A program made the translations under genes and the position numbers. A DNA stretch of 64,000 nucleotides. Source: UBA965 sp040396955. GTDB lineage: Bacteria; Chloroflexota; Chloroflexia; Chloroflexales; Roseiflexaceae. Location of the stretch: the NCBI GenBank assembly GCA_040396955.1, contig JBBAWX010000005.1, positions 101,110-165,109 on the forward strand. Reading direction: 5' to 3'. The notes beneath the pieces were generated by a model. It was given only the letters and a program-made list of their open reading frames with translations. It was not told where the DNA came from and did no database searches. Position 1 is the first letter of the stretch. Each line of letters opens with the position of its first letter. Of this stretch, positions 26,079 to 34,850 are shown piece after piece.

Positions 26079-26092
26079 CCTCCAGCCCTCGC

Positions 26093-26620
26093 TTAGTCCA
26101 GACGTTTGTAATAAAACGCCGTCGCTTCGTGGTGCAGATTATCCGGGCTTATCGCATACCCGGGCAACTCACCCACCTTTACCCACCCCGCAGCCTGATA
26201 CAACCGCTCACCGGCATCACCAGCTCGCGTATCAAGCACCAACAAACTTCGCTGCAGTAGGCGAGCCTGCGCATCAACGGCCTGCATAACCTGTGTGCCG
26301 ACACCTTGACCACGACGCGAAGTATGTACGATGACCTTTTGTACTTCGGCGCGATGGCGACCATTGGCCTTGGCAGCCGGCTCTAATTGAGCCGTGGCAA
26401 CCACTCGTTGTGCTCCATCAAAGACCACCAGCAGGTGCTTCTTACCAGCCTGCACATCGGCATCTACACCGAGCCAGTATGCCGTGATTTCAGCCATATC
26501 AACCGGCCATACAAATCCAATACTGGCACCCGCCGCTACGGCGTCTGCCAATAGATCGCTCAGCGCTGGCAACAGCGGTGTTACTGCTTGTCCGACATAC
26601 CATCGAAATTGTAACGTCAT
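26093..26620 (-). CDS. GNAT-family N-acetyltransferase
   Basis: 175 residues from the ATG at 26620, coupled to galT by ATGA. The acetyl-CoA-binding motif A is KVIVHTSRRGQGVGTQVMQAVDAQA, with the R/Q-x-x-G-x-G/A loop. Motif B follows (LLVLDTRAGDAGERLYQAAGWVKVGELPGYA), typical of small-molecule acetyltransferases such as those acting on phosphinothricin-like or amine substrates. Substrate unknown. The hairpin at 26042-26078 lies just downstream. Confidence 0.85.
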   Translation of the reverse strand: MTLQFRWYVGQAVTPLLPALSDLLADAVAAGASIGFVWPVDMAEITAYWLGVDADVQAGKKHLLVVFDGAQRVVATAQLEPAAKANGRHRAEVQKVIVHTSRRGQGVGTQVMQAVDAQARLLQRSLLVLDTRAGDAGERLYQAAGWVKVGELPGYAISPDNLHHEATAFYYKRLD

Positions 26621-27666
26621 GTGGGCACACTCCGGTAGTGGATTTCTGCGCAATCACGTAGACGTTGTGCGGCTTGCTCTGGCGTAATATCGCGCTGTGC
26701 TTCCGCCAACAGTTCGTACCCCACCATGAATTTACGCACCGTCGCCGACCGTAGCAACGGCGGATAAATATGAATGTGCCAATGCCAGTGCGCCGTTTCG
26801 ATCTGTTGTGGCGGTGCTTGGTGGACACCCAGCGAATACGGAAAGAGGGTGTGAAACAAATTGTCGTAGCGTGTCACGCTCCGCTTCAGGATTTCCGCTA
26901 GATCCCGCTGCTCGCGATCATTCATTTCAGCAATAGTGGCCTGTGCGCGACGTGGCACAATCATGACCTCAAACGGCCACGTCGCCCACCACGGCACCAC
27001 GGTCACGAATGAATCGTTTTCACAAACAATGCGGGTCTGTTCGTGCGTCTCCTGTGCCACATAATCGTGCAACAAGGTGCGCCCGTGCTCACCAAAATAG
27101 CGCTGCTGACATTCGTCTTCACGCCGAATTTGCGTGGGAACATGCTCGGTCGCCCAGATTTGCCCGTGCGGATGCGGGTTGCTCGACCCCATCATTGCCC
27201 CGCGGTTTTCAAAAATTTGAATGTAGCCGATATCAGCACGTTGGCGTAAATCAACGAATTGTGCCTGCCACACCTCTACCACTCGGGCAATATCTGTCAC
27301 TGCCATTTCCCCGAGAGTCAAATCATGGCGCGGACTAAAACAAATCACCCGGCACAACCCGCGCTCGCTCTGCGCACGCAATAAACCGTGATCAGACACT
27401 CCAGTAGGAATATCGCGTTGCAATGCGGCAAAATCATTGTCAAACACAAATGTGTCTTGGTAAGCGGGGTTCATCGCTCCGCCAACACGGGCATTTCCCG
27501 GGCACAGATAACAGGTCTCATCATAGGTTGGACGTTGCTCGGCAGGCGGAGTTTCGACCTGGCCTTGCCACGGACGTTTGGTACGATGTGGTGAAACCAA
27601 CACCCACTCGTCGAGCATTGGATTATATCGCCGATGCGAATGATTTTCTGGCTCAAACAAAAGCAC
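26617..27666 (-). CDS. galT: Galactose-1-phosphate uridylyltransferase
   Basis: 349 residues. It swaps UMP between UDP-glucose and galactose-1-phosphate in the Leloir pathway. Early motifs are FEPENHSHRRYNPMLDEWVLVSPHRTKRPWQG and CYLCPGN (zinc cysteines). The active-site His of the HPH triad is in GSSNPHPHGQIWATEHVP. The C terminus has HWHWHIHIYPPLLRS. No ATG gives a plausible N terminus. The GTG at 27666 was chosen because it leaves the same short leader before HRRYNP as in E. coli GalT; a TTG at 27717 would add 17 residues. No galK or galE is in the window. Confidence 0.92.
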   Translation of the reverse strand: MLLFEPENHSHRRYNPMLDEWVLVSPHRTKRPWQGQVETPPAEQRPTYDETCYLCPGNARVGGAMNPAYQDTFVFDNDFAALQRDIPTGVSDHGLLRAQSERGLCRVICFSPRHDLTLGEMAVTDIARVVEVWQAQFVDLRQRADIGYIQIFENRGAMMGSSNPHPHGQIWATEHVPTQIRREDECQQRYFGEHGRTLLHDYVAQETHEQTRIVCENDSFVTVVPWWATWPFEVMIVPRRAQATIAEMNDREQRDLAEILKRSVTRYDNLFHTLFPYSLGVHQAPPQQIETAHWHWHIHIYPPLLRSATVRKFMVGYELLAEAQRDITPEQAAQRLRDCAEIHYRSVPT

Positions 27667-27769
27667 ACCTCGTTGTACTAGCCAACATATTCTTCCCCCA
27701 CATCTTACCAAATTCAATTCTATTCTGTCAGCATCTACGCCAATTCTCCCCTTTTTTCACATTCTTCAC

Positions 27770-27805
27770 AAAAAACCACCTCCACCCAGTCTGGGTGGAG
27801 GTGGT
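27770..27805 (-). terminator. Intrinsic terminator of the SIMPL gene
   Basis: Stem of about 14 bp (27775-27788 with 27792-27805) followed, on the minus strand, by TTTTTTGTG. One of the few hairpins here with a real U-tract. Confidence 0.85.
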
Positions 27806-27823
27806 GTTGCGGACATTTCGGTG

Positions 27824-28570
27824 CTACTTGATGCTGTAGCTGATCGACACATCCACACTAATCTGCTGTTGCCCTGTCTCAACGGGTACCGGCATTGCCT
27901 CAGCAGCCACCATTCCCCGATCCATGGCGTACACCGGCTGATTATACGAAATCGACTCATTGATGCTAAGCACTGCACCCAACGAAACACCCGCTGCCTC
28001 TGCCATTTGCTCGGCTTTCAGCTTAGCATTCGCAATGGCCTGCGCACGCGCCTGCGCCTGAAGCTCGGTCGGATCGGCAATGTCGAAGCTCAGCCCTAAA
28101 ATGCTATTGGCACCTGCTTCCACCACACCGTCGAGTAACGTCCCAGTTTGACTCAAATCACGAATCGTTACCACCACCGTGTTGCTGACCTGATAACCGT
28201 TGACCCGCGTGTAACTCTCATCGTACGTTGGACTAATCGAAAAGTTGCTCGTCTGAATGTCTTTCGCATCGACTCCCAACCCTTTGATTTTTTCAATCAC
28301 CGCCGTAGTATCCTGAGAATTCTGCTGCAACGCCTCTGACACACTCTTGGATTGTGTGTTCACGCCGATTTGTACCGTTGCTTGGTCTGGAGCGGCATAC
28401 ACCTTGCCTGATGCGGTCACATCGATACGTGGTGTTATCACGTTACCATTGCCGCCACTCACGACGGGAGCTGCTTGGCTACTCCCCAACCAAAGAATCG
28501 GAATTGCTGCACCGATGGCTGCAGCCACCAATGTGCCAATGACAATCAATACCATACCCATACGCGACAT
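27824..28570 (-). CDS. SIMPL-domain (DUF541) envelope protein
   Basis: 248 residues. An N-terminal hydrophobic segment (MVLIVIGTLVAAAIGAAIPIL) acts as signal or anchor. The SIMPL domain follows: ITPRIDVTASGKVYAAPDQATVQIGV, then the coiled segment SVSEALQQNSQDTTAVIEKIKGLGV, YDESYTRVNGYQVSNTVVVTI, ARAQAIANAKLKAEQMAEAAGV and a C-terminal VDVSISYSIK strand. SIMPL proteins are periplasmic or surface proteins of poorly known function, some linked to oxidative stress or outer-membrane assemblies. Monocistronic, with its own U-tract terminator. Confidence 0.9.
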   Translation of the reverse strand: MSRMGMVLIVIGTLVAAAIGAAIPILWLGSSQAAPVVSGGNGNVITPRIDVTASGKVYAAPDQATVQIGVNTQSKSVSEALQQNSQDTTAVIEKIKGLGVDAKDIQTSNFSISPTYDESYTRVNGYQVSNTVVVTIRDLSQTGTLLDGVVEAGANSILGLSFDIADPTELQAQARAQAIANAKLKAEQMAEAAGVSLGAVLSINESISYNQPVYAMDRGMVAAEAMPVPVETGQQQISVDVSISYSIK

Positions 28571-28691
28571 ATAGCCTCCTCACCCGCAGACGACAATCTC
28601 TGTGGCCAATCCAGCCACACTTATATGACGTCACTGCCACATCGTTTGTTCCAAACTTGTTCCAAACTCATAGAAGTCATGGCCAATTCGC

Positions 28692-30203
28692 CTATGCCAA
28701 ACGGTACAACTGTGCATACTTGGCTTTGAGATAACGAAAATAGGGCTCCACCGATAATTCACTTCCGGTCACGCGATGCAACGTGGTCGGAGCATCATAA
28801 CGGCGACCAGTCGCATACAGATGACGTTGCAACCACCCCAACAACGGAGCATAGTCACCATGACCAAGTGCCGAAGCAATCGTTGCATCTCCCGCCAACG
28901 CGGCTTCGTAGATTTGGGCGCTCATCACGTTGCCAATGGTATAACCTTGGAATGCACCGCCAATCGTGCCCGCATACCAATGCACATCCTGAAGTACGCC
29001 ATCACGATCATCGTTCGGAGTAATCCCAAGGTCGCTCGTATAGCGAGCACGCCACGCCTCCGCCAAATCTTTGACGGCGAGGCTTCCTTCCAACAACGCC
29101 AATTCCAACTCGAACCGAATGATGACGTGCAGATTGTACGTGACTTCGTCAGCATCGGTACGAATCAACGACCGTGACACTTTGTTGATGGCACGATAAA
29201 ACGCATCTAGGCTCACCGCACTCAACTGCTTCGGGAAGGCGGCTTGCAGACGTGGGTAGTAAATCTCCCAGAAACCACGCGAGCGCCCGACGATGTTTTC
29301 CCACAAACGTGACTGACTTTCGTGGACACCACTCGAGGTCCCCGAAGCCAACGGCGTCCCCTCCAACTCTAGGGCGACCCCCTGCTCATAGACGGCGTGA
29401 CCGGTTTCGTGGATGACACTAAAAATCGCATCGCCGAGGTCGTCTTCACGGGCACGCGTGGTAATACGCACATCACCGTAGTGCAGGCGTGAACAAAACG
29501 GGTGGGGCGAGGTGTCGAGTCGGCCACGGTTGGTGTCGTACCCGATATCAGCGGCCAACTGTGCCGCAAAATCGATTTGTTCACGCACTGGGAACGGGCC
29601 ACGCAAACAACTATCATCGGCAGGCGTTTGCGCACAGATCGCATCGACCATGGGCACGAGGCCGGCGCGGAGCGTCGCAAACAACGGGCGGAGCGTGGCC
29701 ACCGTCATGCCACTATCTGCCATGTCAATGAGTGGATCTGCAATGTGCGCGCCTGTGCCGTAGTAGCGTGACAACTGTCGGCTCATGTCGAGCGTTTTTT
29801 CCAATAACGGCACCATCCGCGCAAAATCATTGGCTGGACGTGCTTCCGCCCACGCCATGTAGCTCGTGTTGGCATGCTCCGTGAAGGCACTCACAAATTC
29901 ACCCGGCACTTGCGTCGCTTGGGCATAATCTTTGGCAGTTACCCGCACCACTGCGGCTTCGATACTCGCTGGGTCCCAGTGTTCTGCCTGTTTTTGCAAC
30001 TGCTCGAGCAGATGCCCAACCTGTGGCGCCGTGAATTTTTCGTGACTCATACGCGAAGTCAACGCCATCTGTCGCCCACGTCCTTCGGCACCACCCGCCG
30101 GCATAATTGTCGACTGGTCGTAGTTCAACATGGCACTAATCGCGTTGATGTCGCTTATTTCGGCGAGTACCTGACGGAGTTGCTGGTATTCTGAAGTGGT
30201 CAT
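28692..30203 (-). CDS. M32 family carboxypeptidase (Taq carboxypeptidase type)
   Basis: 503 residues, normal for M32. The zinc site is VIHETGHAVYEQG (HExxH), with the third ligand expected in GTSSGVHESQSRLWENIVGRS. The N-terminal LAEISDINAISAMLNYDQSTIMPAGGAEGRGRQMA and the C-terminal IGNVMSAQIYEAAL are also typical. It removes C-terminal residues from peptides in the cytoplasm; proline is usually not released. The start ATG at 30203 has GGAGGAGGA just upstream. It follows the EVE gene by 44 bases and probably belongs to the MFS-EVE-M32 operon. Confidence 0.93.
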   Translation of the reverse strand: MTTSEYQQLRQVLAEISDINAISAMLNYDQSTIMPAGGAEGRGRQMALTSRMSHEKFTAPQVGHLLEQLQKQAEHWDPASIEAAVVRVTAKDYAQATQVPGEFVSAFTEHANTSYMAWAEARPANDFARMVPLLEKTLDMSRQLSRYYGTGAHIADPLIDMADSGMTVATLRPLFATLRAGLVPMVDAICAQTPADDSCLRGPFPVREQIDFAAQLAADIGYDTNRGRLDTSPHPFCSRLHYGDVRITTRAREDDLGDAIFSVIHETGHAVYEQGVALELEGTPLASGTSSGVHESQSRLWENIVGRSRGFWEIYYPRLQAAFPKQLSAVSLDAFYRAINKVSRSLIRTDADEVTYNLHVIIRFELELALLEGSLAVKDLAEAWRARYTSDLGITPNDDRDGVLQDVHWYAGTIGGAFQGYTIGNVMSAQIYEAALAGDATIASALGHGDYAPLLGWLQRHLYATGRRYDAPTTLHRVTGSELSVEPYFRYLKAKYAQLYRLA

Positions 30204-30247
30204 GTCTCCTCCTCCTCATCCTTGGTTACTTGTTGGTTCTACTTACC

Positions 30248-30655
30248 CTACAGACCATCACAAGCACTTAAAATCGCGTATTGTCCCTCACTGAGTGGCA
30301 CCACCGACAATCGCCCTTGGCGCACAAGTGGGGAATCAACAAACAACGGATGTGCCTTGATGGCCGCAAGGGTCATTCCCTGAGCACATATTCGCACCGG
30401 CACCACATCTACCACCTTCAACTTGCCCGTCCCATCCCGAGGATCCACATAGGCCCCGGTGGTAACTTCGGCAATTCCGGCCACGCGCCGCTCATCGCCG
30501 GTGTGATACACCACACACCGGTCACCCGGCTGCATCTGTGCGATAAAGTTAACCGCCTGGGCATTGGCCACCCCATCCCAGACCGTGCCTCCCTGTGCCG
30601 CTAAATCGGCGTAGGCATAATCACTCGGCTCTGTTTTCAACAGCCAGTAATTCAT
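30248..30655 (-). CDS. EVE-domain protein
   Basis: 135 residues. The EVE/PUA-like fold begins with MNYWLLKTEPSDYAYADL and continues with WDGVANAQAVNFIAQMQPGDRCVVYHTGDERRVAGIAEV, the nearly invariant core of the family. EVE domains bind modified bases in DNA or RNA (for example 5-methylcytosine derivatives) and occur in restriction, toxin and RNA-modification contexts. Here it is coupled by ATGA to an MFS transporter gene and followed by a peptidase, which does not point to restriction. Role unassigned. Confidence 0.92.
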   Translation of the reverse strand: MNYWLLKTEPSDYAYADLAAQGGTVWDGVANAQAVNFIAQMQPGDRCVVYHTGDERRVAGIAEVTTGAYVDPRDGTGKLKVVDVVPVRICAQGMTLAAIKAHPLFVDSPLVRQGRLSVVPLSEGQYAILSACDGL

Positions 30656-31830
30656 GGCGTTGACTCCTCAAATACACCACGCACAATACCATACCCCATC
30701 GTGGCGGCGGCGGCGATGGCCATGACGACACACACCAAAAAGACACTGCGCGGCCCACCAGTATTATCGTACAAAACTCCGCTAAGCGGAATACCAATCA
30801 GTGGTGCTAGCCCCCAGCCCGCCCCTGAGACTGCTGCTTGGGCACTCGCCACCAACCCAGCCGGCGAACGCTTCGCCACAATCGAAACCATCATGACGAA
30901 CGAAAGACCAAAGCCCGCCCCACGGATGGTGGCAGACAACAACAGCACCAGCGGTGACCAAGCCAATGCATAGGCCAAATGCGCAAGGGCAATGACGAGA
31001 CATCCAAACATGAAGGTGCGCTCCGCCCCAAACCGTGCAGCGAGACGCGGTGCGTTGCGCATCATGGGGATTTCTGCCATGCCAGTAAATCCAAGCAATA
31101 GACCAATATAGACACCACCGCCACCCAAATAATCCATCATGATACCCTCAAAGGTACCACTCATACTCAACGACCCGGCCATCAAAAAAGCCGTTAACAA
31201 AATAATCCGTAACGCCGGATCACGCAATAGCGGCCCCCAGGTTGCACCTACGGGAGCGTTTGATTGGTCTTCGTCGAGTAAAAATGCCAGCAACGAGACT
31301 GCCAAAAATGCCACACAGGCCACCGCAAACATGGGACCGTACCCGGTGCGCTGCCAAACCACACCGCTCAGTGCAGCAACCCCCGCAAACCCGAGTGACC
31401 CCCACAGACGCATCGAACCGAAATGCAGCCCATGCTCGACGGCCATTTTCGCAACTAACCCGTCACCAATGCCAGCAATGGGGCTACGCACCAACGCCAT
31501 GAACACCATCAATGGCAACAACACCCAGTATGCAGTGCTCATGCCAAGCAACCACAATGAAATACCCAACATGGCGATACAGATGGCCAAGATTTTGACA
31601 CGGGCTCGATGACGATCGGCGTAGTTGGCAACAATCGGGGCCGTCGTCAGCATCGTTAGTGGCACAAGCGTCGCAAACAACGCAATTTGTGTGCCGCTGA
31701 GACCGATTTGCTTGAAATGCACAAACAAAAACGGGATGTACGTGCCTACCGCCCCCCAAAACCCAAAGTAGTAGAGCGCTCCGCGCAAGGCGGGACTCCG
31801 CAGTATCCCCGTACGTCCCCGTTCATTCAT
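30652..31830 (-). CDS. MFS transporter
   Basis: 392 residues with twelve predicted helices. The start at 31830 (MNERGRTG) follows GGAAAAGCCGG; a longer frame upstream adds a Cys-rich, non-hydrophobic extension that looks non-coding. Motif-A-like loop NYADRHRARVKIL between helices 2 and 3, the early SPALRGALYYFGFWGAVGTYIPFL and the central TWGPLLRDPALRIILLTAF resemble the LacY/nucleoside-symporter-like MFS_1 group. Substrate unknown. First gene of the operon with EVE and M32 peptidase. Confidence 0.85.
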   Translation of the reverse strand: MNERGRTGILRSPALRGALYYFGFWGAVGTYIPFLFVHFKQIGLSGTQIALFATLVPLTMLTTAPIVANYADRHRARVKILAICIAMLGISLWLLGMSTAYWVLLPLMVFMALVRSPIAGIGDGLVAKMAVEHGLHFGSMRLWGSLGFAGVAALSGVVWQRTGYGPMFAVACVAFLAVSLLAFLLDEDQSNAPVGATWGPLLRDPALRIILLTAFLMAGSLSMSGTFEGIMMDYLGGGGVYIGLLLGFTGMAEIPMMRNAPRLAARFGAERTFMFGCLVIALAHLAYALAWSPLVLLLSATIRGAGFGLSFVMMVSIVAKRSPAGLVASAQAAVSGAGWGLAPLIGIPLSGVLYDNTGGPRSVFLVCVVMAIAAAATMGYGIVRGVFEESTP

Positions 31831-32035
31831 CCGGCTTTTCCTTTGTTGACATCCGAAACACCCCCCATCTCCCTCCATTGTACGCTATTCACACCATCCC
31901 CCTCTGTTGCATCGCCCCTGCATTCTGCCTATTGATTGTTTTAACTATTTTTTACAGAATAATTTGTATTTATTACTAATATCGGTACAATGATGAAGGA
32001 GGAATTCCAATTCACCCGTATTCAGAAGGACCAGC

Positions 32036-33013
32036 ATGTTGCCTACTGCTCTACAAAACCTGCTCGATCCCGCCGTATTATTCTTTTTTTTAGGATGTGG
32101 CATTGCACTCATGCGCTCAAACCTGAGCATCCCGCCCGCTGTTGCCACATTTATTTCGCTCTACCTTTTGTTGTCACTCGGCTTCAAGGGTGGGGTAGCA
32201 CTTGCAAGTAGCCCGATTACCACCGACGTGGTTCTCGCCATTGTAAGCGGCATGTTGTTAGCGCTCGTTATTCCACTTATCGCATTTGCATATCTCAGAC
32301 GGCGCATGTCGCCCTTCGACGCAGCGGCAGTTTCTGCAGCCTACGGCTCAGTAAGTGCAGTCACGTTTATCACAGCCACGCAATTCCTCGATCGTCAGCT
32401 TATCGCTTACGATGGCTATATGACGGTGGTCATGGTCCTCATGGAGACCCCAGCAATCTTGATGGCTATCACCTTCGCACATGCGGCCCGCCGGCAGGCC
32501 ACACCGACGCCCAGCGGGGTTTCTTGGGGGCATATTTTGCGTGAAGCGATGACCGATGGCCCACACCTACTGCTCATCGGCAGTCTCGTGATTGGGCTCC
32601 TTGTCGGCCCTGAAGGCAAAGAGGTGATGAATCCCTTCACGGGGGATATTTTTAAGGGCTTTCTCGCCTTTTTCTTGCTCGAAATGGGGCTAAACGTCGT
32701 ACACAAAGGGCGTGAACACCAGCAGGGCTTCAAACAAATTATGATATTTGGGCTGGTAATGCCGCTCATTTCTGCCACCATTGCGCTCGGCGTCAGCCAG
32801 CTCGTTGGCATGGAATACGGGAATTCGTTGTTGTTGATGACGCTAGCTGCTAGTGCCTCCTACATCGTGGTGCCAGCCATCGCCAAACACGCCATCCCCG
32901 AGGCCAACCCCAGCCTGTATTTTGGATCTGCACTCGTCATCACATTCCCATTCAACATCATCGTCGGCATCCCGCTCTACCATGCGATCCTCAATCGCAT
33001 CGTACACGGATAG
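32036..33013 (+). CDS. SbtA-type sodium-dependent bicarbonate transporter
   Basis: 325 residues, about ten helices. Family marks are the opening LLDPAVLFFFLGCGIAL, LSIPPAVATFISLYLLLSLGFKGG, AYGSVSAVTFITATQFL, FLAFFLLEMGLNV and the late AASASYIVVPAIAKHAIPEANPSLYFGSALVITFPFNI. In cyanobacteria SbtA takes up bicarbonate with Na+ and is gated by the PII-like SbtB. No SbtB-like gene follows here. A weak promoter (TTGTAT-N16-TACAAT, 31964-31991) lies in an A/T-rich leader, and AAGGA precedes the ATG. It could supply HCO3- to carboxylases, but other anions are not excluded. Confidence 0.88.
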   Translation: MLPTALQNLLDPAVLFFFLGCGIALMRSNLSIPPAVATFISLYLLLSLGFKGGVALASSPITTDVVLAIVSGMLLALVIPLIAFAYLRRRMSPFDAAAVSAAYGSVSAVTFITATQFLDRQLIAYDGYMTVVMVLMETPAILMAITFAHAARRQATPTPSGVSWGHILREAMTDGPHLLLIGSLVIGLLVGPEGKEVMNPFTGDIFKGFLAFFLLEMGLNVVHKGREHQQGFKQIMIFGLVMPLISATIALGVSQLVGMEYGNSLLLMTLAASASYIVVPAIAKHAIPEANPSLYFGSALVITFPFNIIVGIPLYHAILNRIVHG

Positions 33014-33019
33014 GCGCAT

Positions 33020-33056
33020 CCCCCCCTCGCCTGGCACAGGTATGAGGGCGGGGGGG
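33020..33056 (+). terminator. GC-rich imperfect hairpin after sbtA-like gene
   Basis: A C-run with TC at 33020-33028 pairs with GAGGG-C-GGGG at 33044-33053, one bulge, 15-base loop. No U-tract. Confidence 0.4.
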
Positions 33057-33117
33057 CTTCGTGCACCTGCCAAGTCGGTGTACAATGCAGGAAGAACGCA
33101 CAATGGAGGGATATGCG

Positions 33118-33789
33118 ATGCAGCATGTACGATTTCTAATCGGTGGGCCGGCATTTCACCCAGTCGACACCCAAGCCACTCTGATTAGCACGTGGCTCCC
33201 AAACTACCGCATCAGCGTACGCGCTGGAGCGACGGCCTTTCATGATCTCGCAGATGTCGACCTGCTCGTACTCATGGGCATGTACTGGCCTGGCATGAGT
33301 GCGGATTGGGCTGGCAATCTCACGTACACCCCGCCGGATGCCGATGAACGCAGCGGATTTTTGCACTACTGCGACAGCAAACGCCCACTGCTCATCCACC
33401 ATGGCGCCATCGGCGGGTATGATGATTGGCCCGAATTCGGGCAACGGGTAGGGGTGAAATGGGGCTGGCAACGAGCATCTCATTCGCCATTCCAACGCCA
33501 CACCATCCACATTGGACCAAGTCAACATCCGGTGATTGCTGGCATGCACGATTTCGACATTGACGATGAAATCTACTACAAATTGTGGATGGATGAGACG
33601 CGCCAACCCACACATCACGCCTGGGCAAACTGGGACAACAGCAATCATCCGATGATTACCACATTCGACGCTAGCCCACACGCTGGCCCGGCTGTCTATC
33701 TGGCACTCGGCCACAACATGCGCTCCATGGAACCACCACCTATTCGCCGCATGTGGCAAAACAGTGTGGCCTATTTGCTCGGAGAATGA
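33118..33789 (+). CDS. ThuA-like domain protein
   Basis: 223 residues from the ATG at 33118, preceded by GGAGGG. The fold is the class-I glutamine-amidotransferase-like one of ThuA: FLIGGPAFHPVD, DVDLLVLMGMYWPGM, a loop with LLIHHGAIGGYDDWPEFGQRVGVKW (the GG turn without nucleophilic Cys) and SQHPVIAGMHDFDIDDEIYYKLWM. ThuA proteins work in trehalose/disaccharide catabolism, where oxidised sugars are handled. It is cotranscribed with a Gfo/Idh/MocA dehydrogenase, a pairing common in sugar and inositol catabolism. Confidence 0.87.
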   Translation: MQHVRFLIGGPAFHPVDTQATLISTWLPNYRISVRAGATAFHDLADVDLLVLMGMYWPGMSADWAGNLTYTPPDADERSGFLHYCDSKRPLLIHHGAIGGYDDWPEFGQRVGVKWGWQRASHSPFQRHTIHIGPSQHPVIAGMHDFDIDDEIYYKLWMDETRQPTHHAWANWDNSNHPMITTFDASPHAGPAVYLALGHNMRSMEPPPIRRMWQNSVAYLLGE

Positions 33790-33794
33790 CCACC

Positions 33795-34850
33795 ATGAAG
33801 AGCTATCGCGCAGCCATCGTGGGAGCAGGCAAACCCGTCGCCACCAATCACAAGGGGGGAGGCTACCAGATCGGCTACACCCATGCCCGTGCCTATCAGC
33901 GCCATCCTCGTGTGTCACTCGTTGCGGTGGCCGACATCGCACCTGCCCACATCGACGCCTTCAACGAGCAGTTTGATACGAGCGGGTATACGAGTTATGT
34001 CGACATGTTACAGCACGTCCGCCCCGATATCGTGAGCATTTGCACCTATGTGGGACTCCACGCCGACATTATCGAGGCGGCGGTAGCGGCTGGCGTCTCG
34101 GCTATTTTTTGTGAAAAACCATTCGTGGCCACACCCGCACAACTGCAACGCATCGATGCAGTGCTCAAACACAGCCCGGTACAACTCAGTGTGGCCCATG
34201 TACGCCGCTACCTGCCCGTCTTTCAACAGGTGCGCACATGGATTGTGCAGGGGCACATCGGCACCCCTGTGGCGTGTCTCGCTGGAATAGCAGGTTGGGA
34301 TTTGAGCGAGTGGGGCTCACACTGGATCGACATGTTTCGCTTTTTACTTGCTGAAGAGCCCGTGAGCTGGGTGATGGGGCAGGCGCGCGTACGCGACACG
34401 CGTGGTTTTGGGCACACCATGGAGGAGCACGCAACCCTTCATATGGGCTTTGCGAGTGGTGCCCGTGGCATCCTCGATGGCGGACAAGCCCTGGCTGGTG
34501 GCGATATTATGACCATCGTTGGCAACACCGGGGTCATCCACATTCACAACGAACAGCGGGCGACACTCACCACTCCCAACGGCCAACAAGCGGTTGACTT
34601 CAGCACTGCCATGACCTGGGATGGGTGCTGGGATGCAGCAGTGACCGACATCGTCACTTGGCTCGATGGCGGCGCCGTAGCACGCATCGGGTACCCACAC
34701 GTGGCAGAATCGGCAGCTGTCAATTTGGCCGCCTACGTCTCGGTACTCGAACGCGACCGCATCGACATGCCGTTACAATCCACCCTCGATGTCTGGCCAC
34801 TTGAGCCACTTGCTCGTACCGATTCTGCACAATCAGGAGCAATGCACTGA
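33795..34850 (+). CDS. Gfo/Idh/MocA family oxidoreductase
   Basis: 351 residues. An N-terminal NAD(P)-binding domain (YRAAIVGAGKPVA, VSLVAVADIAPAH) with the EKPF motif (FCEKPFVATPAQL). The C-terminal sugar-binding domain has WDLSEWGSHWIDMFRFLL, whose H-x-x-D matches the catalytic His of the family. The N terminus is odd: after GAGKP comes VATNHKGGGYQIGYTHARAY, an insertion before the usual helix. The start at 33795 has GGAG at the right distance; an ATG at 33786 overlaps the previous stop. It probably oxidises a sugar or inositol hydroxyl to a ketone together with the ThuA protein. Confidence 0.88.
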   Translation: MKSYRAAIVGAGKPVATNHKGGGYQIGYTHARAYQRHPRVSLVAVADIAPAHIDAFNEQFDTSGYTSYVDMLQHVRPDIVSICTYVGLHADIIEAAVAAGVSAIFCEKPFVATPAQLQRIDAVLKHSPVQLSVAHVRRYLPVFQQVRTWIVQGHIGTPVACLAGIAGWDLSEWGSHWIDMFRFLLAEEPVSWVMGQARVRDTRGFGHTMEEHATLHMGFASGARGILDGGQALAGGDIMTIVGNTGVIHIHNEQRATLTTPNGQQAVDFSTAMTWDGCWDAAVTDIVTWLDGGAVARIGYPHVAESAAVNLAAYVSVLERDRIDMPLQSTLDVWPLEPLARTDSAQSGAMH

